A stretch of 64,000 nt of DNA from Misgurnus anguillicaudatus (lineage: Eukaryota > Chordata > Actinopteri > Cypriniformes > Cobitidae): NCBI RefSeq assembly GCF_027580225.2, contig NC_073337.2, positions 13,746,001 to 13,810,000 of the forward strand, written 5' to 3'. The notes beneath the pieces are model-generated. The model was not told where the DNA came from. It saw only the letters and a program-made list of their open reading frames with translations, and did no database searches. A program made the position numbers and the translations under genes. Numbering within the stretch: the stretch's first letter is position 1; each line of letters opens with the position of its first letter. Of this stretch, positions 1-13,639 are shown piece by piece.

Positions 1-767
1 GCAAACGGAAATACCTATGACGCAATTTAAAAAAAATTTTTTTGCGAGGTGCACGTCAGGCTATGCAAAGCTACGCACAGGCTACGGATACCCTTAGCCG
101 TAGCTATGGCGAAGAACTTGCGCACGACTATAAATCAGGCTTTAGTCGTGCTGCCAGTGGAAAAATATGGTACACGCACATACCTGATAAAAGGAAACTT
201 CCTGTCAGAGGAACATTTCTGTCAATACTTAAAAACGCACTTTTATTATTGTCAGACGAGATTGTGAGACTATTCCCCAATAAGTCATGTTTAAATGCTG
301 TTTTTATAACTCTTAAGCAACTGAAATAAGTGCTCGGTTCTGATAGAGTTCAGCTGAAGGCGGGAGGCGCTTGCTGTTTTTTTTGTTTCCCATTTAAATA
401 GCAGCTCGCGTGTCTCCTGCATCTGGCATGCCATCTTTTAACTGGCTGTAGCTAGCTAAGTTACAGGAGGTTGACTCGCAGCACTCAACACGTGTTTTTT
501 TTCCCACTTGGCTAGCTGACCGGATGTGACATGGGGGCATTGCAGCATCAACGATTCCATTTTTTTAATTCGAAGTTCCAGGTTTTTACTTAATTTCGAT
601 CGATTTCGATTTTCGGCCTATCACTATTCATTACCTCAATAAAGATCTTTTGCAGTTAAGCTAGGGCCACACAATATATATATTCTTTAATAACACCCAC
701 TGCACTTTAAAAAAAGTAATTTTTCAGCTCCTCTATTTTAATTTTTTTGTTATTATATAATTATTAT
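1..767. other. repeat-derived DNA, no gene seen
   Basis: No exon is recognisable. A stretch at about 200-260 (GTCAGAGGAACATTTCTGTC) recurs inverted at about 1283-1350, so the hAT-type MITE at 768-1167 appears to sit inside the spacer of an older inverted-repeat element. The tail at 690-740 matches the stretch at about 6157-6200. Confidence 0.5.
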
Positions 768-1167
768 TAGGGCTGGGCAAAAAAAAAAAGATTTTTCTAT
801 TAATCGTTTTTTAAAACATGGACGATTAAAAATCGATTCTCAAAGAGCAGAATCAATTTTTTTTCATATTCTTTCCACAAACATTGAACGGAGGTATGGA
901 AGCATTTTAGATTTCGCAAGCAAGACATGTTGTGGCTTTTCATTTCTTTTTATTAATTACACTTGTAAACTGCTGTTCACTGTCTTTTTTATTAATATAG
1001 TATTTGTATTAAATCTATATTCATTGAGTTGAAACGAGAATCGAGTATAAAAACCTACCCGAGAACCGGAATCGAAAATTTAATTGAGAATCAAAATCGA
1101 ATCGATTTGATAGCTTGTGACTCGAAATCGAATCGATCTGGAACATCTGAATTGATACCCAGCCCTA
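768..1167. mobile_element. hAT-type MITE with perfect 8-bp target duplication
   Basis: The element starts TAGGGCTGGGCA and ends TACCCAGCCCTA, and is flanked on both sides by ATTATTAT. It is 400 bp with no coding capacity. Eight-bp duplications and the TAGGG terminus fit non-autonomous hAT elements. Confidence 0.85.
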
Positions 1168-2565
1168 ATTATTATTCGTTATTTTACTTCATTACTTCCG
1201 CTTAAGAAGAGTTTTGCACTTTTTATTTTAATATATATCTTTACATCAATACTTATTTGTACTTAAAAGCTATACGATAATAATGACGATAATAAAAGCG
1301 CGTTTTTAAGGTGCAAAGTATTGACAGAAATGTTCCTCTGACAGGAAGTTTCGTTAAGATGTTTTATATCTTTTTAGATTTTCAAAATATAAGACCACAA
1401 ACATGATCTACGTTTTACTTATAATGTGTGGAGTGCCGCTATGTGGTCATCACAGCACAGCACACCACACATCTTCAAATTCATTTATTTCCGATTTGCG
1501 ATCGGAGCACCTCCGACGTGCTTCCGGGCAAATTCAGACACTCTTCGCACACTGTGCACCACAGGGAAATCTGATAAGATAATCAGTTCAACCACGAACA
1601 CGATTAGGACTTTACCTAGGATTGTCGTAAGGGGTAAAATCGGCCCAAATTCAGCACGATTATCTTTTGGTTTGTGCTGATCTCCTCACAGCGAAACCTA
1701 AGTTCCGTTTGAAATACTGTCAAGTATGCATAGTCACAACCCATGTGTGCAGTTTATCTTAGGAAACACATTGCCAATAGCCTGTGTAACCTGTTTCACT
1801 ACGGCATAGCCCGTAGTCTAGGGTTAGTTTATTTAGGGTTTATTGTATGTGTGCGAAGTGAGAAGTGTGTATGCATCTGTTCTGAAATGGCTGTCACACT
1901 GCTGTTTCAAACTCTTACATCAAACTGCTATTTCAGCTGTTTGCTAGTCTGTTTTTTTTCTACTGTCGTCTTTCATTTCCTTATTCTCTTAATCTGGCCC
2001 AGATACACTTCTCATTTGAATGCGAACTGTGCTTGCATTGTGCTTTCACAGTTTGACTTCTTTGTTAATGACGTTAACCTCAGAAAACGTTTATGTAAAT
2101 AGGTTTCATTTCTATAGCTGTTGTTTGCAGCGCTCTGTGTTATGTAAAGCACATGAAAAAAAGAATTCAAACACACACAAGGGCTTTATAAGTCCAAGGT
2201 GTGTGTGTGTGTGTTTGTTTGTGTGTTTGTGTTTAGTTATGTTCTGTACTTTGTGGCCACTCCTAATCTTTTTGTCTTTACCCTGTCGAGTAATAATCCC
2301 ACTGACTAGATTATAATCTCAGTACCAACATTCCTTGTTTAACTTGTTAGGTTGAAACCTTAGACATTGTGAGGCCTTCATTGTACAAAACCGTTTGTCT
2401 TGCAGTGTTATTAGGGAAACACACTGTTATGGAGTGCCTATCATTGTGTGTATGCAAGCCCATTAATAAAGTTGGCATGTTTGCATGAATTTATGAAAGA
2501 CATGTCCTGTCCATGTTTCACCCTTAAAAAAAAATCACATAAATGTATGTTGGCAGTGTGTGTAC
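1168..2565. other. no gene seen; possible tmcc3 upstream region
   Basis: AT-rich sequence with a short GT-rich stretch near 2200-2235. Open frames here lack splice or family signals. A first tmcc3 exon could be anywhere upstream of 8091, but I find no convincing match to the TMCC3 N terminus. Confidence 0.4.
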
Positions 2566-3917
2566 CAAGGTTATTATAGTTTTGCTTTTTTAAATTAGTT
2601 TTTATTTTAGTATCGTTTTCAATTTTGCTTTAAATTTAAGTTTAGTTTTAGTTAGTTTCATGAATGGTTTTGTTAGTTTTAGTTTAGTTTTTATTTTGCA
2701 AACACATTTCTATTTAGTTTTTATTTTATTTAGTTTCAGTTATAGTTTTAGTAATTATAGTTGAGCAGCTAACAGCAGCTAGACTGTCTGACATATTTAT
2801 CAGTTAACTGAGGTTGCTGTCAGCCTCAGCTAATCTCACATGCATAAAGCACCATCTACAAGTAAAGACTCCTTAAAAGTTTGTAAACATTGCAACGTCT
2901 CCGGGTGGGCGGGGATTAGTTGGAGGCAAAAAGAGGCGCGGACGCAATGCTGACAAGCGTAAGCTAGGACATTTTAGAAGGGATTTATTAAACGCAGAAG
3001 AAGGTTCGGAACTGTCTGAATATGTTACTGACTCTGCGTGACAGCTTTTTTTGTAAATTAACGCTGTAACAATTAGTTCTTGTATCTTGTTCTCATTGGA
3101 AACATTTTAACCAGGTTTTGGATATTTCCTACATATGAAGAATTTTCGGCTGGTTTGGGGAATTTTGTCAAGGCTTATTGTCTAATGTAACCTATTGCAG
3201 GGCTAACTATGATTAGCAATAAGGATTATTTTTAGAGATCTTTCAAAGGATGGCACACACATCTATCGCTGTATGTTTGTTTAACATTTAAGCTAGCTAG
3301 TGCACTGACGGTTGACTTATCATCACCTATAAAACAGAAACTTTCTGATTTGTAATAGATAAGACCAACACAGATGCATAGATTAATTTACCTGATATGA
3401 ACTGTGCACTGCAAACACGAGCATTATTTGCGATCGTCTCCGTCCATTCAACCACAATTGTCCTTTTCATTTCTGTGAAGGAATGTCTGCCGGGACCCGG
3501 TTAAACTTTTGCTTTGAACCAAAAGTGCTGGTCCTTCTATTTTGGTTGCCAAAAACACAACAAGACGACATTTTAAAGTGAAAACCTCAACTTTTAGCGC
3601 TCCCGTTATGAGTTCTTCCTTATGTTTTGCCTCCAGCTAGAGCGGTGACGTCACAGTGACGTCGGCGATTAAGGGGTCTATTATAAAGCCTGTTCAGATT
3701 TTCGCCATGGGATGAGAGCTTATTTATTACGAAAACGAATATTTATTTTTGATAATTATTATTTTATTTCAGTTAGTTTTTCAATAACATTTGCTCGTTT
3801 CGTTTAGTTTTAGTTTTTCATTTCTTATGAATTTTTAATTTTATTTCAGTTAACGAAAATGTTTTTTAGCTGATAGTTTTAGTCTTAGTTTCAGTTTTCG
3901 TTTACGAAAATAACCTT
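2566..3917. mobile_element. non-autonomous hAT-type element, 1.35 kb
   Basis: It begins CAAGGTTATTATAG and ends CGAAAATAACCTT, with GTGTGTAC directly duplicated on both sides (2558-2565 and 3918-3925). Subterminal DNA is rich in TTAGTTTTAGTTTT-like runs on both ends. There is no transposase frame. Confidence 0.88.
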
Positions 3918-3925
3918 GTGTGTAC

Positions 3926-5028
3926 ACATTACAACCACCCTACAATGAAAAATCCACCTGTTCTTTTTTTAAATCCCCATTAAACCAGAACAGTCTCATT
4001 AGACATGTTGTTTTAATTCTCTTATTAATGTGATGTCACACTAACAAAGCCCTGCCCACAGCCACTGACTGACTGGTTAACTTTACCCAAAAGCTTTTCT
4101 AAATGTGTGTCTTATCACGTTGTTGCAGTAATGCGGCTAAAGATATTATTGTCCCAGACTGTATTCACAGGAATCTGATCTATTTTTATCCGAAAGCAGT
4201 AGCTTGTTTGTATTTAAAGGTACACGCATGAAAACAACCCTTTTTGCTCCCGCCCAAATAGGGGCATTTTGGACATGCTGTACCAAATGATCTATTGGAA
4301 ACTTCAGGCACGTACTAGGCAACCATGAGATTGTAAAAATGTGCATATTATTGACCCAATAATATAAAACTTTCCAATTTAAATGTGTGCATTTATATAT
4401 ACAACTTTAATATATCTGATGATGTAAGTCGGACACCAGATGTGTGTACGTCAAAGGAAGGGGAACGTTAGAAAGGTTAGATGAGACAGACTGTTGCATG
4501 TGTGATTTAACTAACCTAGTTCTCAAGGAGACCGTTTCTGCCCTGAAGACATCAATATAGTCTGGTCAAAGGTGCTTCAATGACACTTAAACACACATCA
4601 TTAGAAAAAAAATTATCATTCAACCTATTCAACAAACCACGGTGGATTATGTATTTGAGAAATTATGTTACTGTATGAAATTTTGCTTGTTGTTGGATAA
4701 AATTACGATATGATCCATGGCAGGCTAGGAGCATCAAAGTTTGATTTTTAGTCATGGATTTCACATTGATTTCAGTCTTTGACATGGCTTTACTCTGTGA
4801 ATATGAAAAATAACAAGGTTATGTTTTCACCGAATGGTTTTTACATTATGTAAACTTATTACACGGCTATCTGAAATGCTTGATTCTGATTGGCCAGTCA
4901 CAACATTCCAAGGGTCGTTCTTTTCAGATAACTACAGCTCAAAACTAATAACACATGGTAACCTGGATATTGCAAAATATTTTGACAGGTACAGTTTAAT
5001 ATTACACAAAATACATATATGTCTTTAA
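3926..5028. other. no gene seen
   Basis: AT-rich sequence. A stretch at about 4858-4990 (TTACACGGCTATCTGAAATG) resembles the outer part of the element at 46300-46970, suggesting another repeat fragment. Confidence 0.4.
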
Positions 5029-6154
5029 CCCTTGTGCATCAATTAAAAAAAGTTACACATAGGTTCACAGGGGACAAAAATGTCCATGTCCAAAAAGTGT
5101 AATAAAATATTATAGATTAATATTTTTTTCCACTTTCACTGATGCCATTTTTTTAACCAACATCAGCTCTAATCACAATGACCAAACATTCATTAATTTT
5201 CAGAATTTTAACCCTTTAAATGCTGGTTTGTTTACACAATGCCACTGTTGTTTTTATGAAAAAAACGACACCTCCTTTGCAACGGTTGTAGTCTTGTGAT
5301 TTCCAGTACAATATATTTTTTTTCATTCAAACTGCTCACACACACATGCACATTCTGGTTTCCATGTTTTGTGGAGACATTTCATAGACGTAATGCATTT
5401 TATACCATACAAACTGTATATTCTATTCCATTACCTACCCCATTCTCTAACCCCAACCATCACAGAAATCTTTCTACTACTTCACATTTTCAAGAAACAT
5501 CATTCTGTTTGATTTATAAGCTTGTTTTCTCATGGGGACCTCAAAATGTCCCCACAAGGTCACAAAAACTCTGGTATTCCTATCTTTGTGGGGACAATTG
5601 GTCACCACAACGTGATAATTACCAGGTACACACACAGACACACATAAAATTTTCGGTACACACATACAAACCACACTCTGAAATCCATACCAACACACCC
5701 ACACAATTATAGCCTCATAATATATCTAATTGGCTCTATAATATGCATAAGCAGAAAACAACAATAAAGCGATAATTTGCTTTATATGCCAAACCTAAAA
5801 AAAATGGCACCATCTGGTAAAAAATAGTAAAAATTTAAATTTTGAAGCCTTGCCAACAGAATGAAAGCCTGTTAACAAAGATTGCATCCTTTTATAGTTG
5901 AATGGCACCGCGATTAAAAATTGCAGTTTTAATGGGTTTCAATGGGGACATTTTTGTCCAAAAGGTCCTGAGAGGAAGTATTTTGTGTACCTAGTAGAAA
6001 ATAGATTTTTTTAAAGGAAATGAAGGTGAAATATTAAAATTCCAATAAAAATGCACATCTGTGGCAAATTTTATGCAGTTAGCATTAACACAGGCAAAGT
6101 TATCAAAAAAACAAAACTGAAAAGGACAAAAATGTCCTCAAGGATGGACAAGGG
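5029..6154. mobile_element. piggyBac-like (TTAA) non-autonomous element
   Basis: The left end CCCTTGTGCATC and right end GATGGACAAGGG are each flanked by TTAA, the piggyBac target. Both subterminal regions contain GGACAAAAATGTCC. A second repeat lies inside at about 5335-5700 (TGTCCCCACAAGG, then GTGGGGACAATTGG). Confidence 0.75.
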
Positions 6155-6159
6155 TTAAT

Positions 6160-6735
6160 AACACCCACTGCACTTTTTAAAAAGTCATTTTCCAGCTCCC
6201 CTTACACATTTGTTAAACATTTGATTTTTACCGTTTTGGAATCCATTCAGCCAATCTCTGGGTCTGGCTGTGCCACTTTTAGCATAGCATAGCACAATCC
6301 ATTGAATCTGATTAGACCATTAGCATCGCGCTTAAAATAATTCAATATTTTTCCTATTTAAAACTTGACTCTTCTGTAGTTACATACATCGTGTAAGACC
6401 GACGGAAAATTAAAAGTTGCGATTTTCTAGGCCGATATGGCTATGAACTATACTCTCATTTAACAATTATATTACCCAATGCCCGAAAATAGTCCCTTGG
6501 TAGCTTTCAATAGCAGAGAACTATTTTTGGAAAATCGCAACTTTTTCTGTCAGTCTTTCAAGTTTTTAATAGGAAAAATATCAAAACTCTTTGGTTATTT
6601 TTGAGCGCGATGCTAATGGTCTAATCAGATTCAATGGATTATGCTAAGCTATGCTAAAAGTGGTAACGCCGGACCTGGAGATCGGCTGGATGGATTCCAA
6701 AACGGTAAAACTCAAATGTTTAACTCTCTACAGGT
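6160..6735. repeat. palindromic MITE
   Basis: The two halves are inverted copies: TGGAATCCATTCAGCC with TAGCATAGCATAGC on the left and GCTAAGCTATGCTA with GGATGGATTCCA on the right. The centre has AAAAGTTGCGATTTTC and its complement. Half copies recur at 50703-51048 and 61845-62030. Confidence 0.8.
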
Positions 6736-8090
6736 TGCCTAGTCCTCGTGCAACAGAGAGCTGAGTCTCTAGGTTAATTTTAGTCTATAGAAGAGTGTTA
6801 GTGTTTGTCGACTCGCAGCGGAGTGGGGCGGGGCGGGGGCGTGGCATCACGATGGTGTCTCTCCATCGGCACAACCCTGGTGTACATTTAAACTAAAATG
6901 TGTGTTTGTGACTTTTGAATGTGTTGTTTTATTTAAAAAACGAAAGTAAACCGTTTCCTCGCAGAAGGTCAAATAAAATATTTCAAATCAATATTTAATG
7001 TTTCTTACCATACTTATGAAGTAAAGAGTCGCGTAATAAGTGGGATAATGTACAGTCAGCAGGTTGTAATGGCGAAATAAGCCTGATCGCACTGTCAGGG
7101 CTTATTTCTGCGATAACAACCTGCTTCTACATTATCCCTTACTTTCATATAGTAAACAGTTAATCACATGATTCTCATATGGGCACAAACAAGTGAGACA
7201 TGCAGTAACCATGGCCACTCTTCACTATCAGTACTTCCTTTGACCTAAAATCATGTTTTGTCTAAATGACCTCAAATGGTGAATTATTGTATGTAATTTA
7301 TATAGCAATATTTGTTCATGAACAGTGCAGATAATTTGGCTGTGTGGCTCTCTCCCGGTGATCTGTATTTGTTTGTCTGCTTTCTCTAGTTGAATCATAA
7401 AGGCTTGTGTCCCTGATCTCTAAAGACCTGTTACTGCTTGATAACAGGTCACCATGGTAACAGACAAATATGATTTCTTTGCAATTTTCTGACATTTGGA
7501 AGTTTTGTACAAGCATAATGCAACCCTAAGAATTGACATTAATAAGTGTCAGCGAAAACAGCTTTGTGTCGGCTCATTACCGATAATGAATATAATAATG
7601 AAATTGTATTTTTCATCTCTGTTTTGTCTTGGGTGCTGAATGTAGCTTTTGTTACGGCCAGTGTTGGAAACGTGACAGTCTGACAATAACATCTGCAGAC
7701 AGAGTCTGGTAGGAAAGGAAAGTAATAGCTTCCCCTAAAATAATAATTCTGTCATCATTTAGTCAAAATGTCAATTCAGTTTCAATTTAAAACTTTCAGA
7801 TCCGGTTTAACTTGTTTGATCTCAAGCTATAAACTAAAACGACTTTCTTTATTAAGTTCAGTTCTGGGAAGTGCCATCATGTGATTTTGTGACTTTGGAG
7901 AAAAGTTGGCTCTCTGTCTTATGTCCTGCTCCATTAAAATTATTGCACATATTCTGGAGTTGGCAACTTTGTGGCTGTGTTTTATGGATATTGTCTCAGA
8001 ATTTATAATCATAATAGTTTTGGACAGTCTTCAGACTATTTTTGGTAGCTGTTTACATTTGTTTATTCATTTGACTTTGTGTTGTTTCAG
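6736..8090. other. tmcc3 upstream intron; contains a small palindrome
   Basis: No exon was recognised before the acceptor at 8090. A palindromic element lies at about 7031-7149 (GTGGGATAATGTACAGTCAG and its near-complement ending ACATTATCCCTTAC). It is related to the repeat near 46306-46390. Confidence 0.5.
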
Positions 8091-11000
8091 GCAGAGAGGG
8101 TTGGCGACTTGAACACCCTCAGTGTGCCGATGCTCATGCGTAGAGGTGGCTCAGAGACATGTCTAGACCTGGACACGACGGACCTGACGGGACGAGAAGT
8201 CTCACGATCGCGCTCCGGCCTGGGCAGCTTGGAGCAGAAAATCCTAAAGGTGAAAGAGCAGCTGCGAATCGAACAAAATTTACAGGATGAAAACGTCGCA
8301 GAGTACCTCAAACTCATAAGCAGCGCCGACAAGCAGCAGAGCGGCCGTATCAAACAAGTGTTCGAGAAAAAGAACCAGAAAACGGCGCACAACATCGTCC
8401 AACTCCAAAAGAAGCTGGAGCAGTATCAGCGCAAGATGAAGGAGAGCGACGTCTTGAACGGGACCAAACACACGCCACCACACTCCAGCAGAGACCATCA
8501 CGAACTGCCTAAAGACAACCTCAAAGAAACCATCGTCACAGGAAGTGGCCGGCACCCGCATTTAGACAAGGTCAAGACTATCGGCCCGGGTGTCTCGCTT
8601 TCGCCGCCGTTCTTCTTCAGCAAGTCCCGCGGCATAGCGAACCTCATCCGCAACAAGTTCGGCAGCGCGGACAACATCGCGCACATGAAGAGCTCTTTGG
8701 AGACGGGTAGCAGCCTGCATGCGGAAGGGGGAGGCCGAGCTCTGAGCGGCAGTGCGACCCTAACCTCCAAACCCAAATACCCCAGCGATGATGAGTGCTC
8801 CACTGAGACTTCATTATCGGTAGAAAGCAATGGTCATGTGACTGGATCAGGTGTGACGGGACAGAACAGCGGGTCGGGGAAGGAAGGAGGCCACTTGGAG
8901 AATGGCGGCCGCATGGTGGTGGCCTACGAGGAGGTCAGGGAGTTGAGGGAGACTCAACATCTGTTAGCCGAAGACATCGAGACACTCAAGACCCAGTTTA
9001 AATGTGAATTCGACAATATAACACAAACACTACAAGAGGAGCGATACAGGTTAATATACTATTTCCATAATCAATTTAATTCAAATGTTTACCTTGAACC
9101 ATTATGTTTTATATGCTACTGCTCTTTATAAAGCAATTACTAAACTAGCGAATATTTCCATGCTGTTCCAGCCGTGCTTGTACCGATTATGGCTGACTTG
9201 ACCAATATGGTTACAGTTAGAGTTCGTTCTCATTCACACTTTCAAACCTAGCACCTTACAATTGATATCTGTGACCCTGTCTGTGAAGTCCAGCGTGAAG
9301 ACTCGTAATCTGATTATGAGATTTGGAGCATCAACGTTTGATTTGAATCATTGATAACATAATGATTTTAATCTATGTTCTTACTCAGTCAATATTAAAG
9401 ATATCAAGGTTATTTTTCGCAGAATGTTCTTTATCTTTGTAGGATGATTTTCTGTTTAAAACCATAAATTACCAAAAATTACTTTCACATTCTTATGATT
9501 GATCACGTTGTGTGGGACTGGGGACACCAGCATCCCAAACACAACATGGTGGCCCTATCTGTAATAACGTTATGCTGTCTTTTTCTTGCACGCACACACA
9601 CTAAGGGGCTGATAAAACCTGGTATTAAAGGCAAGGTGCACAATTTTTAAAAAAGGTTTAGAAAAGTGAGTCGGGCTGAATACCAAAACACACTTGTAGC
9701 CAATCAGCAGTTAGGGGCATGTCTACTAATGACACGGAGGATAGAACGCTCCATTCTAATAAACCTCTAAGGGGTTTATTACTTGGTACATCACACATTA
9801 AGGCCCAATCCCAATTCTATTTTATACCCCTCCCCCTTGCCCCTACCCCTTCCCCTTGCCCCTTGAAACAGAGTGTCAAGGGGTAGGGCTGAAAATATTC
9901 CCCTAAGAAATGGGACACCACTACTAGACCGTTACACGTCATCATAAGTCGTTGCTAGCTCCTACGTCATAGATGCTCCGATGTAATAATACAATAAAAA
10001 TTTTATATTACAAGAAATTATTAAAATAATATATGTTGTGGAACTATCACAAAGTCAATAACATTAGCAAAATTTTTTCATGGCGATTTTTACAAATCTT
10101 TTTTCTGAGAACATACCGTATACATGAACACAAGATTTAAGGCAACATAAAACAAGTGATTATTTGTTATTAAAATACTTTTTAATGTCCAAAAATACTT
10201 AAATTTATGGGCCATATTGGAAATTTATCATACCCCTTCATCTGAAGTGTGGTCCTGAAAAATCTTTGTTTGAAGGGCTATCTGGTCCTTACCCCTACCC
10301 CTTCCCCTTCAGCCAAAAGAGAATTGAGACACCCCTACCCCTTCACGTGAACGCGCGAAACAAAGGGGAAGGGGAAGGGGTAAGGGGTAGAAATGGGATT
10401 GGGCCTAAATCAATAGGCGGAATGTAAGCGGTCTTTTGAAGTAATCCGGTCAAATGCGTTTTCAACTACCTCTCTGAATGTGGTCGAAAGTGGACGAGCT
10501 CAAAACGTTTCACACCCCGTTTACACGCGTCTTTAGCATCATCCACTTGTGATCCCATCGATCATGATGTGTCTTAATATGAGGTGTACACATGCTATAA
10601 CACTGAATGTTTCCTATGTAAGGTGTGAACGTTTGGAGGACCAGCTGAACGATCTCACAGAGCTCCATCAGAACGAAACCGCTAACCTCAAGCAGGAGCT
10701 AGCTAGCATCGAAGAGAAGATGGCCTATCAAGCTTACGAACGTGCTCGAGATATACAGGTACGGATATACAGTTATTCTAAGATACGGACACATTGTGTA
10801 AGTGTTTTTTCAATATTTAATGACAAAAATCCTGCATATTGTGGCTTTAAATGTTGCTGCCATTTTGGTTATAGTAAGCTTTCACAAAATTTAGTTTTGG
10901 CATAAATACAATGCAGACGTCTGTGTTATGATTTGCCTCTGTGGACTAAAAGTAATTGATGTATCTGGTAAGATTTCACAATCATATTGTGTAATATAAT

Positions 11001-11323
11001 TGTGTGTTTTCTGTCTGCAGGACGCTCTGGAGGTCTGTCAGACGCGAGTCAGTAAATTAGAGTTACAGCAACAGCAGCAGCAGGTCTTGCAGTTGGAAAG
11101 TGCCGATGCCAAAGTGTTGCTGGGAAAATGCATCAACATCATGCTGGCCATTGTCACTGTGATCTTAGTGTGCGTGTCCACGGCTGCTAAGTTCTCCGCA
11201 CCGCTCCTAAAGAGTCGTCTACACATATTTGGGACTTTCGTATGCGTGTGTCTGCTGGCGTTCGGATGGAGCAACTGGGAACATTTGCAGTTTACCATAG
11301 AGCGACTGCTCATACCCAGATGA
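8091..11323 (+). CDS. tmcc3: TMCC3, transmembrane and coiled-coil domain protein 3 (5' exon missing)
   Basis: Three exons join in phase: 8091-9049 (acceptor TTTCAG, donor ACAG/GTTAAT), 10623-10758 (acceptor GTAAG, donor ACAG/GTACGG) and 11021-11323 (acceptor TGCAG, stop TGA). The product is about 465 residues plus an upstream exon I could not find. It opens with the family signature [16 protein letters not shown], followed by coiled coil ([32 protein letters not shown]), a basic stretch [15 protein letters not shown], a second coiled coil ([27 protein letters not shown]) and a third ([11 protein letters not shown]). It ends with two hydrophobic segments ([20 protein letters not shown] and [15 protein letters not shown]) and a tail ERLLIPR. 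The motif [10 protein letters not shown] with [12 protein letters not shown] and the IERLLIPR end match TMCC3 rather than TMCC1 or TMCC2. Family members are ER membrane proteins; TMCC3 has been linked to ER three-way junctions. The acceptor at 8090 shows that the apparent in-frame start just before it is intronic. Confidence 0.93.
9797..10412. mobile_element. MITE in tmcc3 intron
   Basis: Terminal inverted repeats AGGCCCAATCCCAATTCT and its complement ending GGGATTGGGCCT bound about 610 bp of polypyrimidine-rich ends (CCCCTACCCCTTCCCC) and an AT-rich core. Confidence 0.75.
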
Positions 11324-13275
11324 ATCCGTTTTAAAGCGATAGTTCACCTAAAACTATCCCTTTAAGTGATATTCTCACTGGAACTGCACCTCCAGGGATC
11401 TACCCTTCACAATGTGACTGTCCCAGGACAATTTCTTTAACAAACACTTTGTTTTTACTGCGTGTTTGTGTATGAGAGGGAGCGTTCATGACGTACTGTA
11501 GCAGAAATGGGTCCATCTCTCTAACTGTATTGTATTAATTGGATTTATTAACATGTTTCCATTTGTCTTCTGTGTCTTAAGAGGTTCAGCTTTTAACAAC
11601 TTTTATTTTAGGACTTGATAGTAAGTTGTAAAGAACCGTTTGTTGGAATCTCACGAAAGCATGATGGGTCATATTTTATCCCACAATCAAAGGAAAAATT
11701 GCATTAAGGGATAGTTCACCCAAAAATGTTTTGTCATCATTTATAGTCTTTAGTCCCAGAAAATTTCCGTAAAATTGGAAGAGAGGCTTCTGTGTGAACA
11801 CAAACACGTCCCGTAAATGTTCTGGGATCACTCCCATAAAGAGGACCTAATAACAATGTCGTAACATTCACGAAAAACATTCTGTGCGAACAAGAGACAG
11901 AAGCGATGCCGTAAGGGCCGTGTCATCGCAACCAAAATTTATGGTTCAGCTCTTTAAAACGAGAGATTTATCTGCAGCAGCATAAAAGAATAGCGTGTGC
12001 TCATTTAAAATCTTATCATAAACAAAAATGCACACACATGGTTTCTCAAAAGAGAGAAATCACGAATAATAAGCAAACTTCAGATGCTGGATCTTTACGG
12101 CATGTGTGTGAATGCACTCACAGATTCCGAATTGACAGTATGAATGAACCAAAATCAAACGATCCCAGACAAATCCCGGATGCATTTTCCATGTATTTTC
12201 CGTAATGTCTGTGTTAAAAGGACTATTGTTTTAAGCCTGTATATACATTTCTTTGTTCTGATGAATATATTTTGAAGAATGTTTGTACTTAAGCACCATT
12301 GACTTCCATAGTAGGATAAAACATTACTAAAATATCTTTGTGTTCGGCAGAACAAAGAAATTTATACAGGTTTGAAACAACTTGAGGGTGAATAAATGAC
12401 ATTTTTAAGAAATACAAATGTTGGTAACGTTTACATTTGCAATTTGCTTTTTATTTATTTTAGTTTTATTTTCATTGTAACGTATTTATAAAAAATGAAC
12501 AACCCTCTTTCTCTGTGTATTTATGAAAAAATTTGGCAAATTTTTATAAATATGATTTAAAAAACTTTTAAAACAGGATCAATTTCTTGGAAATATGTTT
12601 TTCTTTTCATTTTGGGATTGAAATATGACTCTTCTGTGTACTAATATAATGCATTATTTGTACTACTAAAATGGCCTGAAGATCTTTTTACCGGCACTTT
12701 AAACACATGTTTGTGAAATGTTTTACATGTGGTTGATATTTTCTTATTCTGTACTAAAAGACAGAAACACTCATTGTTTTATAATAGAAATGCCTCTTGG
12801 TCATTGAAACGTAACAAAGACATCAGCTTCCTTTTCATTTTCAGGTTTACGTGACACAATTAGCTCTGTTATCTGTGGTACTTAGAATTAATATTTTTTT
12901 CTACGTTATGAATGGTTTTGGTTAATCTGTGATTAATGACTACCACAATGCAAACTCATTACACCTGTATTACTACTGTCCATGTGAACATTTGCCTGTC
13001 TCTGTGGTTTGACTGAAGATTGTATAAGCACCCACATCTGAATTCACACACGTCCTACTATACTACTACTGTTTAGTTTAGAGATGATTCAAGAATTTTA
13101 AAAGCCTTTTTTATGATAAACAAAAAAGACTTTTGTGTGAAATTTTCTGTGAATGTTGTCTTAATAATATGATCTAACAATTGGATTGGAGTTTTCCTGA
13201 TTTTCATTGTTTATCTGATAGAAAGCTGACGTACTACCTTAAACTGAAATAAATGGCCTCATTTTTCTTTATTTG
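11324..13275 (+). other. probable tmcc3 3' untranslated region
   Basis: No coding signal follows the tmcc3 stop for about 2 kb. A canonical AATAAA lies at 13248-13253. Within the region are remnants of a common cyprinid MITE beginning GGGATAGTTCACCC near 11705, with its interior at about 12226-12405. The UTR extent is inferred only from the polyadenylation hexamer; other weaker A-rich signals lie upstream. Confidence 0.4.
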
Positions 13276-13296
13276 TTCACTGTTATGCTTTTTTGG

Positions 13297-13532
13297 GGTG
13301 GTTTCCCAGACAGGGATTAACTCAAACGTGGACTAGGCCTTATTTTAATAAGGAAATATAACTAGTTTTAACAAACATGCCTTACTAAAAACTTTACTGG
13401 CATGCATTTTGAGGCAAAACAAAGGGAACTGATGTATTTTAAGATATGTAAGTGTTTTCAGTTTGGACAGCTCTTACATTTATTTTAGTCTAGGACTAGT
13501 CTAATCCTTGTCCGTGAAACCACCCTGTAGAG
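13297..13532. repeat. short MITE (GGTTTCCCAGACAGGGATTA family)
   Basis: The left end GGTGGTTTCCCAGACAGGG and right end CTTGTCCGTGAAACCACCC are inverted repeats. Further copies lie near 27500, 40365-40595 and 53757-53995. Confidence 0.7.
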
Positions 13533-13639
13533 TTCAATTGAGCTGTGTTGATAAGTCATTGTTTACTTACACAAAACTAAATATTTTTTTATATTTGTAT
13601 CACCCTGTTTATGCTAGGATGCTTGCAACAGGTTAAAGC

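Noticed and set aside
1743..2316. Hydrophobic open frames at 1.7-2.3 kb
   Set aside because: Composition follows T-rich and GT-repeat sequence, and no protein family or splice structure is recognisable.
8079..8090. Start codon for tmcc3 just upstream of 8091
   Set aside because: The bases TTGTTTCAG form a clear splice acceptor, and the family has a further N-terminal exon. The apparent start is a GTG in intron sequence.
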